Shown here: one piece after another, positions 8,965 through 17,067 of the stretch
How the letters are laid out: the number at the start of each line of letters is the position of its first letter
How positions within the stretch are numbered: position 1 is the stretch's first letter
Assembly (NCBI RefSeq): GCF_027622945.1
Contig: NZ_JAPZVQ010000002.1
Location: forward strand, 504,637-568,636
From: Glycomyces lechevalierae
GTDB taxonomy: Bacteria; Actinomycetota; Actinomycetes; Mycobacteriales; Micromonosporaceae
Length of the DNA stretch: 64,000 bases
Reading direction: 5' to 3'
The notes under the pieces: generated by a model
Told to the model about the DNA's origin: nothing
The model's database searches: none
Seen by the model: only the letters and a program-made list of their open reading frames with translations
Made by a program: the position numbers and the translations under genes

Positions 8965-9255
8965 ATGCACGGTGATATCAACGGCAGGATCGCCGCGGTT
9001 CAGCAGATGGCCGCGGAGCTGCGCGCGGAGGCGGTCTCCGAGGGCGGCGCCGTGCGCGTCGTCGCCGGGCCCGGCGGCGAGGTCAAGGAGATCGACCTGC
9101 GGCTCAACGCGTTCGAGATGAGCGGCGTGGAACTCGGCGAACTCACCGCCGCCACGGTAAAACGCGCCACCGCCGACGCCGACCGGCGCCTCTCGGAGGA
9201 GATCCGCGGCGTGGTCGGCGACGTCTTCGGCGCCGCACAGGAGGAGCAGCTATGA
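8965..9255 (+). CDS. YbaB/EbfC-like small protein
   Basis: A 96-residue protein with the YbaB/EbfC layout: an N-terminal helix (INGRIAAVQQMAAELRAEAVSEGG), a short beta sheet (AVRVVAGPGGEVKEIDLR) and a C-terminal helix. Housekeeping YbaB binds DNA as a dimer. In actinomycetes many YbaB-like paralogues sit beside WXG100/type VII genes rather than dnaX/recR, as here, and their job there is not established. RBS AGGAAAGGAG lies upstream. Confidence 0.7.
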   Translation: MHGDINGRIAAVQQMAAELRAEAVSEGGAVRVVAGPGGEVKEIDLRLNAFEMSGVELGELTAATVKRATADADRRLSEEIRGVVGDVFGAAQEEQL

Positions 9256-9632
9256 GCGACAACGTGAACCGGCCGGACCCCGCTGAGGTCGTGGCCGAGT
9301 TCGAGCGGCTGAAGGCCGAAGCCGAGGCGACGGTCCGCAGGTTCGACGAGATGGCCGCCGAGTTCGGCACCGACGCTGTGGAGGTCTACTCCGAGGACCG
9401 CCAGCTGCGCGTCAAACTCGACGCGAACGGCAATGTGGACCAGATCGGGGTCGAGGAGACCGCGATGCGGAACCGCCAGACCCTCGGCCGCGCCATGGTC
9501 CTCCTCATCGCCGAGGCCCGCGCCGAGCACCAGCGGCGCACCACCGAGATGGCCCGCCGCATGCTCGGCGACCGGTTCGACCTCGACGCGATCATGGCCC
9601 GCTACACGCCGAAGCAGGGCCCGCAGCGCTGA
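9252..9632 (+). CDS. Second YbaB/EbfC-like small protein
   Basis: A 126-residue protein overlapping the previous gene by four bases (ATGA), so the two are almost certainly co-translated. It shares the helix-sheet-helix plan: PAEVVAEFERLKAEAEATVRRFDEM, then AVEVYSEDRQLRVKLDANGNVDQIGV, then a long helix. It is longer and more acidic than the first copy. The pair may form a heterodimer. Last gene of the operon, followed by a strong hairpin. Confidence 0.68.
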   Translation: MSDNVNRPDPAEVVAEFERLKAEAEATVRRFDEMAAEFGTDAVEVYSEDRQLRVKLDANGNVDQIGVEETAMRNRQTLGRAMVLLIAEARAEHQRRTTEMARRMLGDRFDLDAIMARYTPKQGPQR

Positions 9633-9689
9633 GGGGCGATGGACCGGAGACTTGACCCCGGCTGCCCGGCCCACCGCCCCGGTCGTGCA

Positions 9690-9724
9690 CCGGCGCCCTG
9701 ACGAGACGAGTGGCAGGGCGCCGG
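9690..9724. terminator. Bidirectional terminator between convergent operons
   Basis: An 11-bp perfect stem CCGGCGCCCTG/CAGGGCGCCGG with a 13-base loop sits between the end of the YbaB-like operon and the end of the sugar permease gene. Confidence 0.7.
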
Positions 9725-9731
9725 AAATCCG

Positions 9732-10568
9732 TTACTTCAGGCCCGAAGTCGAGAAGCCCTGCACGAAGAACCGCTGGAAGAACAGGAACATCAGCAGGAC
9801 CGGCAGGATGAACAGGGTGCTGCCCGCGGCCAGGAGGTTCTGCACCGGGAAGCCCTTCTCGTTCACGTACCCGGCGGTCATCGCGACCGCGAGCGTCGTG
9901 CGGTCGGAGCTCAGCAGCAGGCTCGGGGCGATGTAGTCGCCCCAGGCGGCGGTGAAGGTGAGCACCATGCACGCGGCCAGGACCGGCCAGGACTGCGGGA
10001 TGAAGATCCGCCAGAAGATGCGCACGTGGCCGCAGCCGTCGAGGATCGCGGCCTCCTCGAGCTCCTTCGGCATGCCGGAGAAGAACTGCCGGAACAGGAA
10101 GATCATGTACGCCGCGCCTGAGAGCCCCCACAGGATCCACGGCACGTACGTGTCGACCAGGCCCATCTTCGCGAACATCAGATAGGTCGGGATGAGCGTG
10201 ATGATGCCGGGCATCATCATCGTCGAGATGAGCAGCCCGAACCAGAACTTCTTGCCCGGGGCCGAGAGCCGCGCGAAGCCGTACGCCATCCACGCCGAGG
10301 AGATCGTGGTCAGCACCGCCGAGAGCGTGGCGAGGATGAGCGAGTTGCGGGCGTAGCCGAGGAAGTCGATGAACGTGATCGCGTCGATGTAGTTGTGCCA
10401 CTGGGGCGTCGACGGGAGCAGCTGGATCGGGAAGACCGACAGCTCGTTCGGGGCCTTCAACGAGGTGAGGATGAGCCAGCCGAGCGGCCCGGAGAAGATC
10501 ACCGCGAGGACGATCAGGCAGATGTACAGGGCCGTGACGCGGGCCCGGCGCGCGATGGTCTCGGTCAT
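9732..10568 (-). CDS. Carbohydrate ABC transporter permease, MalG family
   Basis: A 278-residue inner-membrane permease with about six helices. The EAA loop that contacts the ATPase is EEAAILDGCGHVRIFWRIFIPQS (around residue 170-192). The N-terminus lacks a long periplasmic domain, typical of MalG-type subunits. It is the last gene of a three-gene importer operon and begins 3 bases after the upstream permease. No ATPase gene is nearby, so a shared MsiK-type ATPase is likely, as in many actinomycete CUT1 systems. Confidence 0.93.
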   Translation of the reverse strand: MTETIARRARVTALYICLIVLAVIFSGPLGWLILTSLKAPNELSVFPIQLLPSTPQWHNYIDAITFIDFLGYARNSLILATLSAVLTTISSAWMAYGFARLSAPGKKFWFGLLISTMMMPGIITLIPTYLMFAKMGLVDTYVPWILWGLSGAAYMIFLFRQFFSGMPKELEEAAILDGCGHVRIFWRIFIPQSWPVLAACMVLTFTAAWGDYIAPSLLLSSDRTTLAVAMTAGYVNEKGFPVQNLLAAGSTLFILPVLLMFLFFQRFFVQGFSTSGLK

Positions 10569-10571
10569 TGG

Positions 10572-11558
10572 TCAGTCCTTGCGTTCCGAGGGGTCGACGC
10601 CGCCGTAGAAGACCGCCCTGTTGCCGATCTTGAAGACCACGCCGGTGATGAGCAGCACGAACAGGAACAGCACCCACAGCAGGGCCGAGGCGTATCCGAA
10701 GTGGCTCTTGGCGAAGTACTCGGCGTAGACGTGCACCATGAAGAAGTAGTTGCCCTCGGGCACGGCCGTGACGGCGGCCGCGCCGTTGACGGGCGCGAGC
10801 AGCAGCGAGGGCACGAACACCTGGAGCGAGCCGATCACGCCGGTGACCACCTGGAAGAAGATGATCGGGCTGAGCAGCGGCAGGGTGATCCTGAAGAACG
10901 AGTAGACCGGGCCCGCACCGTCCACTTTGGCGGCTTCGAGGAGTTCCCGGGGCACGTCCTGCAGCGCGGCGAGCGAGACGATCATCGATCCGCCCACGCC
11001 CCACAGGATCATGAAGATCAGCACCATGCGCACGTAGGGGTCGGCGAGCCAGGAGATCGGCTCGCCGCCCGTGGCGCCGATCGCGGCGTTGGCGAAGCCC
11101 GCGTTCTTGTCGAAGATGATCTTGAACGTCAGGGCCGCGGCCACGCCGGGCACGACGGCGGGCAGGTAGAACAGGGCCCGGAACAGCGCGCGGCCGCGGA
11201 AGTCGCGGTTGAGCAGGACCGCCATCGCGAGCCCGGCGGCGACGCCGGTGGGCACGGTGGCGAGCATGAAGACCATGGTGCGACCCAGGGACGCGATGGT
11301 CTGCTGGTCCTGGAACACCCTGACGTAGTTGTCGAGGCCCACATAGGACCAGTTCGGGGAGAGCCCGTCGGTGTTGGTGAGGCTCATCCAGAACGCGTAG
11401 GCGAGCGGGAAGATCGTCAGCAGGACGAACCCCGCGATCCACGGCCCCACGAACAGGTAGAACGTGCGGGTGCGTTGGCCCGCCCGGCCGCGCTTCCCAC
11501 TGCGCGGCCGGGCGGTTCCGGGGGGAGTGTCCCGCAGCGCTTCGAGCGTCGCGGTCAC
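10572..11558 (-). CDS. Carbohydrate ABC transporter permease, MalF family
   Basis: A 328-residue permease. A basic cytoplasmic N-terminus (SGKRGRAGQRTR) precedes the first helix (FYLFVGPWIAGFVLLTIFPLAYAFWMSL). The EAA loop reads ELLEAAKVDGAGPVYSFFRITLPLLSP. GTG 11558 overlaps the stop of the binding-protein gene by four bases, which fixes the start and implies coupling; the reading frame is open much further upstream, inside the binding-protein gene, but that part is not coding. Confidence 0.92.
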   Translation of the reverse strand: MTATLEALRDTPPGTARPRSGKRGRAGQRTRTFYLFVGPWIAGFVLLTIFPLAYAFWMSLTNTDGLSPNWSYVGLDNYVRVFQDQQTIASLGRTMVFMLATVPTGVAAGLAMAVLLNRDFRGRALFRALFYLPAVVPGVAAALTFKIIFDKNAGFANAAIGATGGEPISWLADPYVRMVLIFMILWGVGGSMIVSLAALQDVPRELLEAAKVDGAGPVYSFFRITLPLLSPIIFFQVVTGVIGSLQVFVPSLLLAPVNGAAAVTAVPEGNYFFMVHVYAEYFAKSHFGYASALLWVLFLFVLLITGVVFKIGNRAVFYGGVDPSERKD

Positions 11559-12925
11559 TTGACCAGCTCCTTGCCTTCGTCGATGAGGGCGTTCATGTCG
11601 TTGTTCAGCGTGTCGGCGAGCGCGGCGGCGCTGGTGCCGTCGTTGATCGCGTCGGGCAGGTACTGGTTGAGCACCGCGTCGAGCGCTTCGACCTTGACGT
11701 ACGGGGTGAAGGACAGGACCTTGAAGTAGTCGGCCTCGGCGTCCTGGACGGTGAGCGCCTGGGCCTGGGCCGGGGTGCCGGTGGGCAGGTCGGCGCGGAG
11801 CGACAGGAGGCTCGGCAGGCCCCAGCCGCCGGCGGCGCGGTCCTTGGCGGGCTGGCCGCCCATGAACCACTCGAAGAGCTTCCAGGCGTCGTCGTGGTTC
11901 TTGGAGGCCTTGGGAATCCAGTAGCCGGTCGCGCCGAAGCAGGGGCTGATGCGCTCGGCGCCCATGACCGGGGCCGGGGCGAAGCGGGAGGTCTCGGCGA
12001 GCGCGGGCTCGGCCGCGATCGAGCCGCCGAACCAGTAGCCGGACCAGCTCATCGCGAGGCGGCCGGTCTGGTACGGGGGCCAGTCCCAGCCGTCGGGGTT
12101 GGGCTCGACGGGGCTGAAGCCGACCCTGGCGCGGGCGTAGTCGAGGTACCAGGAGAGGGCCTGCTGCCCTTCGGGCGAGGAGAAGTCGAGGGAGCCGAGG
12201 TCGTCGGCGAAGAGGCTGCCGCCGGCGGAGGCGGTCATGTTGACCATGGTGATGAAGAGGCCGAGGCCGCCCGCGGAGAGGCCGTAGACGGAGGTCGTGT
12301 CGCCGTCCTTCTGGGTGAGCTGCTTGCCCAGCTCGAGCCACTGGTCGTAGGTGACCGGCTCGGTGTCGGAGAGGTAATCGACGCCGGCGGCGTCGAACAG
12401 CGCGGTGTTGTACCAGATCATGGCGTCCTGGGAGTAGTCCTTCGCCAGGCCGTAGCGCGGGCCCTTGCCCTGGACGGAGCCGTCGTAGCGCCACACGTCG
12501 TTGATCGGGTCGATGTCGTCCTCTTTGAGCAGTTCGCTCTTCGCGAAGTAGTCGTCGAGGGGCAGGGCGAGGTCGCGGGCCACGATATACGGCGTCTCGA
12601 CGGCGCCGAGGCCGCGGACGAGGTCGGGGGCGGTGCCGCTGGCGAGCATCGCGGTGAGTTTGGTGGTGTCGACCTCGACGCGCTTGATCTTGAGGCCCAG
12701 GGCCGCTTCGGCGGCCTTGATGTCGATCTCGTTCTCCGGGGCCATGACCGTGAGGGTCGTCTTGCCGCCGTCCGAGCCGCCTGCCGAAGGGGCGCAGGCG
12801 GAGAGGGCTCCGGCGCCGGCCGCGGCGGCCGCGCCGAGGGCGGTGCCGCGCATCAGCGAACGACGGGACAGCTCCGTCTTGGACGGTGCCGCCTGGGACG
12901 CCGTCGTCCCGAGGGATCCACGCAT
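11555..12925 (-). CDS. Sugar ABC transporter substrate-binding lipoprotein (Tat-type signal)
   Basis: A 456-residue family 1 solute-binding protein. The signal region contains a twin arginine (SRRSLMRG, residues 20-27), a hydrophobic stretch and the lipobox LSAC with the lipidated cysteine at residue 44, suggesting Tat export and lipid anchoring. Central motifs include GTAPDLVRG and WYNTALFDAAGV. ATG 12925 is chosen over an upstream in-frame start at 12982 because a purine-rich site (GAAAGG) precedes it. Ligand is probably a sugar or sugar acid given the adjoining galactonate dehydratase and ROK genes. Confidence 0.93.
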   Translation of the reverse strand: MRGSLGTTASQAAPSKTELSRRSLMRGTALGAAAAAGAGALSACAPSAGGSDGGKTTLTVMAPENEIDIKAAEAALGLKIKRVEVDTTKLTAMLASGTAPDLVRGLGAVETPYIVARDLALPLDDYFAKSELLKEDDIDPINDVWRYDGSVQGKGPRYGLAKDYSQDAMIWYNTALFDAAGVDYLSDTEPVTYDQWLELGKQLTQKDGDTTSVYGLSAGGLGLFITMVNMTASAGGSLFADDLGSLDFSSPEGQQALSWYLDYARARVGFSPVEPNPDGWDWPPYQTGRLAMSWSGYWFGGSIAAEPALAETSRFAPAPVMGAERISPCFGATGYWIPKASKNHDDAWKLFEWFMGGQPAKDRAAGGWGLPSLLSLRADLPTGTPAQAQALTVQDAEADYFKVLSFTPYVKVEALDAVLNQYLPDAINDGTSAAALADTLNNDMNALIDEGKELVK

Positions 12926-12969
12926 GGGTTTTCGCCTTTCAGGGAAGGGGTACGAAAGTCTGTGGACGA

Positions 12970-13035
12970 AGGCTAGCTCCACTCACATAAGTACGTCAAT
13001 AGTCTTGACACAGATTTATGAGCGGGTTGTATGAT
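12970..13035. promoter_or_regulatory. Divergent promoters with shared operator (importer / ROK)
   Basis: GTCAA (12995-12999) and TTGAC (13005-13009) form an inverted repeat with a 5-base gap. The rightward -35 TTGACA (13005-13010) pairs with TATGAT (13030-13035), spacer 19. The leftward -35 TTGACG (12999-12994) pairs with TAGCCT (12975-12970), spacer 18. A ROK dimer here would cover both -35 boxes. Confidence 0.65.
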
Positions 13036-13041
13036 CGGCGC

Positions 13042-14271
13042 ATGCCCCGGACGAAGAGCGGATCCCTCCAGTCACTGCGCCGGGCGAACCAGGAACGACT
13101 GCTGACCCTCTTGCTGCGCAAGGGGCCCACGCACCGCGCCGAACTCGCCCGTCGCGCCGACCTGTCCCGTACCACCGTGTCGACCATCGTTACCGAACTG
13201 ATGTCGCGCGGCCTGGTGATCGAGCAGGACGGCGACCCCGACGGGGACGGCCGCGCCAAAGAGACGCTCGCGATCAATCCGGGCGCGGCCGTCGCGCTCG
13301 GCCTCGACTTCACCTTCGACCACGTCTGGGTGCACCTCTCCGACTTGGCGCACAACGAGATCGCGGGCGCCGGCCGGGCCGTGGACCCCGATCTGGGCTG
13401 GGCGGAGCGGATCGACGTCGCCGCCGACCTCCTCGACGCCCTCATCGCCGAGCACGCGCTCGACCGGGGACGGATCGTGGGCGCCGGCATCGGCCTGCCC
13501 GGGCCCATCGAGAAGGCGACCGGGATCGTCTCCACGTCCCTCCCCGACCAGCCGTGGTCCCATGTGCACGCCGCGGACGAGTTCCAGCGGCGCCTGCGCC
13601 TGCCGGTCGCCATCGAGAACAACACCCGGCTCGAGGCCGTCGCCGAGGCCTACAGCGGCGCGGGCCGCGGGGTCCGCGACCTCATGTACGTGGGCCTGTC
13701 CAGCGGCATCGCCGCCGGGCTCATCCTCGACGGCCGGGTCTTCCGCGGCTCGGTGGGCGCCGCCGGGGAGCTCGGCCACACGTCGGTCCATGTCGACGGA
13801 CCGGCGTGCCCGTGCGGCAACCGCGGCTGCCTCGTCCTCCACGCCGGCATCCCGGCCGTGCTCGCCGCGCTGCGGCCCCACTTGGGCGCCAAGGCGACCG
13901 TGGAGGACGTGCTCGCCGCCGCCGCGGCGGGCGACCGCGCCTGCGAGGGCGTGCTCGCGGACGTCGGCCAGATGACCGGCCGCGTGCTCGCCAGCCTCTG
14001 CAACCTGCTCAACCCCGAGCGCATCGTCGTCGGCGGCGAGCTCTCCCGCGCCGGCGAAGTGCTCCTCGACCCGCTGCGCACCGCCATCCGCCGGTACGCG
14101 CTCACCCTCGTGCGCGAGGTCGACGTCGTCCCCGCCGCCCTCGACCTCGGCGCCCGCGCCGGAGCGGTCGGCGGCGCGGCCCTCATCCTCCGCGAGCGCC
14201 CCGGCCTCGCCTCGGCCCTCGTCGACCTCACCGAACCGCAGGCGGGCAAGCCGCCCGGCGACGGGCGATAG
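13042..14271 (+). CDS. ROK family transcriptional repressor
   Basis: A 409-residue protein with an N-terminal winged helix-turn-helix (LQSLRRANQERLLTLLLRKGPTHRAELARRADLSRTTVSTIVTELMSRGL) and a ROK sugar-kinase-like domain. Kinase-fold motifs include GAGIGLPGPIE, a zinc-site cluster CPCGNRGCL and GAAGELGH. Such XylR/NagC-type proteins repress sugar genes and release on ligand. ATG 13042 follows TATGAT by six bases, a leaderless start; an in-frame start at 13018 lies upstream of the -10 box and is rejected. Divergent from the ABC importer it probably controls. Confidence 0.92.
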   Translation: MPRTKSGSLQSLRRANQERLLTLLLRKGPTHRAELARRADLSRTTVSTIVTELMSRGLVIEQDGDPDGDGRAKETLAINPGAAVALGLDFTFDHVWVHLSDLAHNEIAGAGRAVDPDLGWAERIDVAADLLDALIAEHALDRGRIVGAGIGLPGPIEKATGIVSTSLPDQPWSHVHAADEFQRRLRLPVAIENNTRLEAVAEAYSGAGRGVRDLMYVGLSSGIAAGLILDGRVFRGSVGAAGELGHTSVHVDGPACPCGNRGCLVLHAGIPAVLAALRPHLGAKATVEDVLAAAAAGDRACEGVLADVGQMTGRVLASLCNLLNPERIVVGGELSRAGEVLLDPLRTAIRRYALTLVREVDVVPAALDLGARAGAVGGAALILRERPGLASALVDLTEPQAGKPPGDGR

Positions 14272-14274
14272 GGT
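14269..14274 (+). promoter_or_regulatory. -10 box TAGGGT before the SDR gene
   Basis: TAGGGT ends six bases before ATG 14281 and overlaps the ROK stop codon region, so the SDR may be transcribed separately as a leaderless mRNA. Confidence 0.45.
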
Positions 14275-14280
14275 CGCCGC

Positions 14281-15018
14281 ATGAATCGATTCGAGGGCAA
14301 AGTCGCTGTCGTCACCGGGGGCGCGAAAGGCATCGGGGCCGCCACCGCGCGGCGCCTCGCGAGCGAGGGCGCGGTCGTGTACGTCGCCGACGTCGACCGC
14401 GAGCACGGCGAGAAGACCGCGGCCGACATCGGCGGGAACGTCCACTTCGTCCACTGCGACGTCGGCAGCAGTGCCGACTGGGCGGCACTCGCCGCCGAGA
14501 TCGAAGGCGGCCAGGGCAAGGTCGACGTGTTCGTCTCCAACGCCTACGCGATCCGCTTCGGCCCCGCGCACCTGCTCGACGAGGACGACTGGGACCGCAC
14601 CCTCGAGGTCACCCTGAAAGCGCTCTACCTGGGCTTCAAAGCCCTCACGCCGCTCGCCCCCGCGACCGGCGCGGCCGTCGTCGCCGTCTCCTCCGTGCAC
14701 GCCCACGCGTCGTTCCCCGGGTTCGCCGCGTACGCCGCCGCGAAGGGCGGCGTCAGCGCGCTCGCACGGCAGCTCGCCATCGAGTACGCCCCCGGCGTGC
14801 GCGTCAACACCGTCGTCCCCGGCCCCATCCTCACGCCCCAATGGGACGGCGTCCCGGCCGAGAGCATCGCCGACGAATCGGGACGCACCCTCCTGGGGCG
14901 CATGGGCGGCGCCGAAGAAGTCGCCGCCGCCGTCGCCTTCCTCGCCTCCGACGAGGCCGGTTTCATCACCGGAGCCGAACTCCCCGTCGACGGCGGCTGG
15001 CTCATCCGGCACCGCTGA
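14281..15018 (+). CDS. SDR family oxidoreductase, probable sugar dehydrogenase
   Basis: A 245-residue classical SDR: VTGGAKGIG at residues 11-19, an NAY motif in place of NAG (VSNAYAI), catalytic SS then Y-A-A-A-K (AAYAAAKGG), and the GAELPVDGGW ending. It starts 9 bases after the ROK gene and ends 31 bases before D-galactonate dehydratase. This position suggests it oxidises D-galactose (or a related aldose) to the lactone that feeds galactonate. Enzyme class is seen; the substrate is inferred from neighbours. Confidence 0.85.
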   Translation: MNRFEGKVAVVTGGAKGIGAATARRLASEGAVVYVADVDREHGEKTAADIGGNVHFVHCDVGSSADWAALAAEIEGGQGKVDVFVSNAYAIRFGPAHLLDEDDWDRTLEVTLKALYLGFKALTPLAPATGAAVVAVSSVHAHASFPGFAAYAAAKGGVSALARQLAIEYAPGVRVNTVVPGPILTPQWDGVPAESIADESGRTLLGRMGGAEEVAAAVAFLASDEAGFITGAELPVDGGWLIRHR

Positions 15019-15049
15019 CCCCACAGCTCCACAAGAGATAGAGGTTCCC

Positions 15050-16195
15050 TTGAACATCGCCAGAATCGAGACCTTCTTCGTCCGGCCCCGCTGGCTCTTC
15101 GTACGCGTCGAGACCGACGACGGCCTCGTCGGCTGGGGCGAGCCGATCGTCGAGGGCCGCGCCGAAGCCGTCGCCAGCGTCGTCGAAGCCCTCGCCGACC
15201 GCCTCATCGGCGCGGACGCCACCCGCATCGAGGACCACTGGCAGGTCATGACCAAGGGCGGCTTCTACCGGGGCGGACCGGTGCTCTCCAGCGCCGTCGC
15301 CGGCATCGACCAGGCCCTGTGGGACCTCAAGGGCAAGGCCCTCGGCGTGCCCGTCTACGAACTGCTCGGCGGCGCCGTGCGCGACACCGCCCGCGTATAC
15401 ACCTGGATCGGCGGCGACTCCGCCCAGGCCCTCGCCGAGGACGCCTTGCGCGCCAAGGAGAACGGCTTCGACGCCGTCAAGTGCAACGCCTCCGCGCAGA
15501 TCGGGCACATCGAGACCGCCGCGCAGGTGCACCGCATCGTCGACCAGTTCACGGAGCTCCGCGCCGCCGTGGGCGACGACTTCGACTTCGCAATCGACTT
15601 CCACGGCCGCTTCTCGACTGCCATGGCCCGCCGCGTCCTCCCGCTGCTCGAACCGCTGTTCCCGCTGTTCGTCGAGGAGACGGTCCTCCCCGAGTTCTCC
15701 CGCGACCTGGGAGCGGTCACCGCGAGCACCTCGATCCCGATCGCCACCGGCGAGCGGCTCTACTCGCGCTGGGACTACCGGGACGTGCTCTCCACCGGCA
15801 TCGCGGTCGCGCAGCCGGACCTCTCGCACGCGGGCGGCATCTCCGAGGTGCGGCGCATCGCGGCCATGGCCGAGGCGTACGACGTGGCGCTGGCCCCGCA
15901 CTGCCCGCTCGGGCCGATCGCGCTCGCCGCGAGCCTGCAGGTGGACTTCGCGTCGCCGAACTTCCTCATCCAGGAGCAGAGCCTCGGCATCCACTACAAC
16001 CGGGACAACGACCTGCTCGACTACCTCGTGGACCCGGCGGTGTTCGCGTTCACGGACGGGTACGTCGAGCGGCCCACCGGGCCCGGCCTGGGCATCGAGG
16101 TCGACGAGGCGGCGGTGCGCAAGGCCGCCGAGGACCCGCACCGGTGGCGCAACGAGATCTGGCGCCTGAAGGACGGCTCGTTCGCCGAGTGGTGA
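15050..16195 (+). CDS. dgoD: D-galactonate dehydratase
   Basis: A 381-residue enolase-superfamily enzyme (MR/MLE fold). Catalytic positions match those of the E. coli enzyme: D183 and H185 in AIDFHGR, E209 in FVEET, E235 in TGERLY, and a histidine at 284 in APHCPLG. It dehydrates D-galactonate to 2-keto-3-deoxy-galactonate. TTG 15050 follows a purine-rich site (AGATAGAGG). Downstream steps (KDGal kinase and aldolase) are not encoded beside it. Ends at a strong bidirectional terminator. Confidence 0.92.
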   Translation: MNIARIETFFVRPRWLFVRVETDDGLVGWGEPIVEGRAEAVASVVEALADRLIGADATRIEDHWQVMTKGGFYRGGPVLSSAVAGIDQALWDLKGKALGVPVYELLGGAVRDTARVYTWIGGDSAQALAEDALRAKENGFDAVKCNASAQIGHIETAAQVHRIVDQFTELRAAVGDDFDFAIDFHGRFSTAMARRVLPLLEPLFPLFVEETVLPEFSRDLGAVTASTSIPIATGERLYSRWDYRDVLSTGIAVAQPDLSHAGGISEVRRIAAMAEAYDVALAPHCPLGPIALAASLQVDFASPNFLIQEQSLGIHYNRDNDLLDYLVDPAVFAFTDGYVERPTGPGLGIEVDEAAVRKAAEDPHRWRNEIWRLKDGSFAEW

Positions 16196-16206
16196 GGTGC
16201 AACGAG

Positions 16207-16239
16207 AAGGGCTCCCGCCGCGATGCGACGGGAGCCCTT
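16207..16239. terminator. Bidirectional intrinsic terminator
   Basis: An 11-bp perfect stem AAGGGCTCCCG/CGGGAGCCCTT with an 11-base loop separates dgoD from the convergent downstream gene. Confidence 0.8.
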
Positions 16240-16261
16240 GCCGTTCAACCGGTCTGAAGTC

Positions 16262-17026
16262 CTACTCGAACCCGCCGAAGTCGCCTCCGCCGAAGTCCCC
16301 GCCTCCGAAATCGCCGCCGTCGCCGCCGCCCATGTCGCCGCCGCCGTCGCCGCCCATGTCGCCGCCGTCAGCGCCCGCGTCCCCGCCGTCACCGCTGTAG
16401 TCGCTGCCTTCGATCGCGCCCATCGCGTAGGCGGGGGCGATCATCGCGTCGAAGACCATCATGCCGACGAACACGCCCGCGGCGCCCGCGAGCGCGGGCT
16501 GCCACCAGGGCGTGTTGTACCAGCCGGCGGGCACGGGACGGCCGTCGACGCGGCCGCCCGGGTAGTAGTGGCGGTTCTCGTCGCTCGGGTCCGGCGAACC
16601 GGTGTAGGTGCGGCCCTCGACCTCGGCGCTGACCGGCTCGGTGAGCGCGCCGGTGCGGCGCTTGCCGACCAGGGACGGCACTTCGGGACCGGGGTCGATG
16701 CCCATCGCGGTGCGGGCGGCCCGCACGTACAGGAGGCCTTCGATGGCGGTCTCGGCGACGAGCCGGTACTGGTTGATCGTGCGCGCCGACTCGAGCTGCG
16801 AGCCCGCGGCGGTGTAGCGCTCGCCGGCGTCGGCGAGGGCCTGGCCCGCGGCGAGGTCGTCCCCCGGGGCGACGAGGTTCATGGTCTGGCCGCCGAGGCG
16901 CTCGTAGAGGCGGCGGGCCTCGGCCTCGGCGTCGGCGAGTTCGGCCACCGCCCGCTTCTTATTGGACTGCACCACGAAGAAGATGACGACGATCGCGACG
17001 ACCAGCAGGGTCAACCACAGCTCCAT
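16262..17026 (-). CDS. DUF1542-type membrane protein with Gly/Asp-rich tail
   Basis: A 254-residue protein. It has an N-terminal membrane helix (LWLTLLVVAIVVIFFVVQ), a helical region of DUF1542 type (AEARRLYERLGGQTMNLV ... AGERYTAAGSQLESARTINQYRLVAETAIEGLLYVRAARTAMGIDPGPEVP), the segment YYPGGRVDGRPVPAGWY, a second helix (WQPALAGAAGVFVGMMVF) and a low-complexity tail of GGD/GGDFGG repeats from about residue 210. The same architecture is common and uncharacterised in actinomycetes. Divergent from rmuC. Confidence 0.78.
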   Translation of the reverse strand: MELWLTLLVVAIVVIFFVVQSNKKRAVAELADAEAEARRLYERLGGQTMNLVAPGDDLAAGQALADAGERYTAAGSQLESARTINQYRLVAETAIEGLLYVRAARTAMGIDPGPEVPSLVGKRRTGALTEPVSAEVEGRTYTGSPDPSDENRHYYPGGRVDGRPVPAGWYNTPWWQPALAGAAGVFVGMMVFDAMIAPAYAMGAIEGSDYSGDGGDAGADGGDMGGDGGGDMGGGDGGDFGGGDFGGGDFGGFE

Positions 17027-17054
17027 GTCCCGAGCCTACCCGCGGTCGCGCGCC

Positions 17055-17060
17055 TACACT
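17055..17060 (+). promoter_or_regulatory. -10 box TACACT of rmuC
   Basis: TACACT ends seven bases before ATG 17068, consistent with a leaderless transcript. Confidence 0.5.
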
Positions 17061-17067
17061 GGCCCGT

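Noticed and set aside
10572..12494. A single 640-codon fused permease
   Set aside because: The upstream half lies in a second frame of the binding-protein gene; only 10572-11558 has permease sequence.
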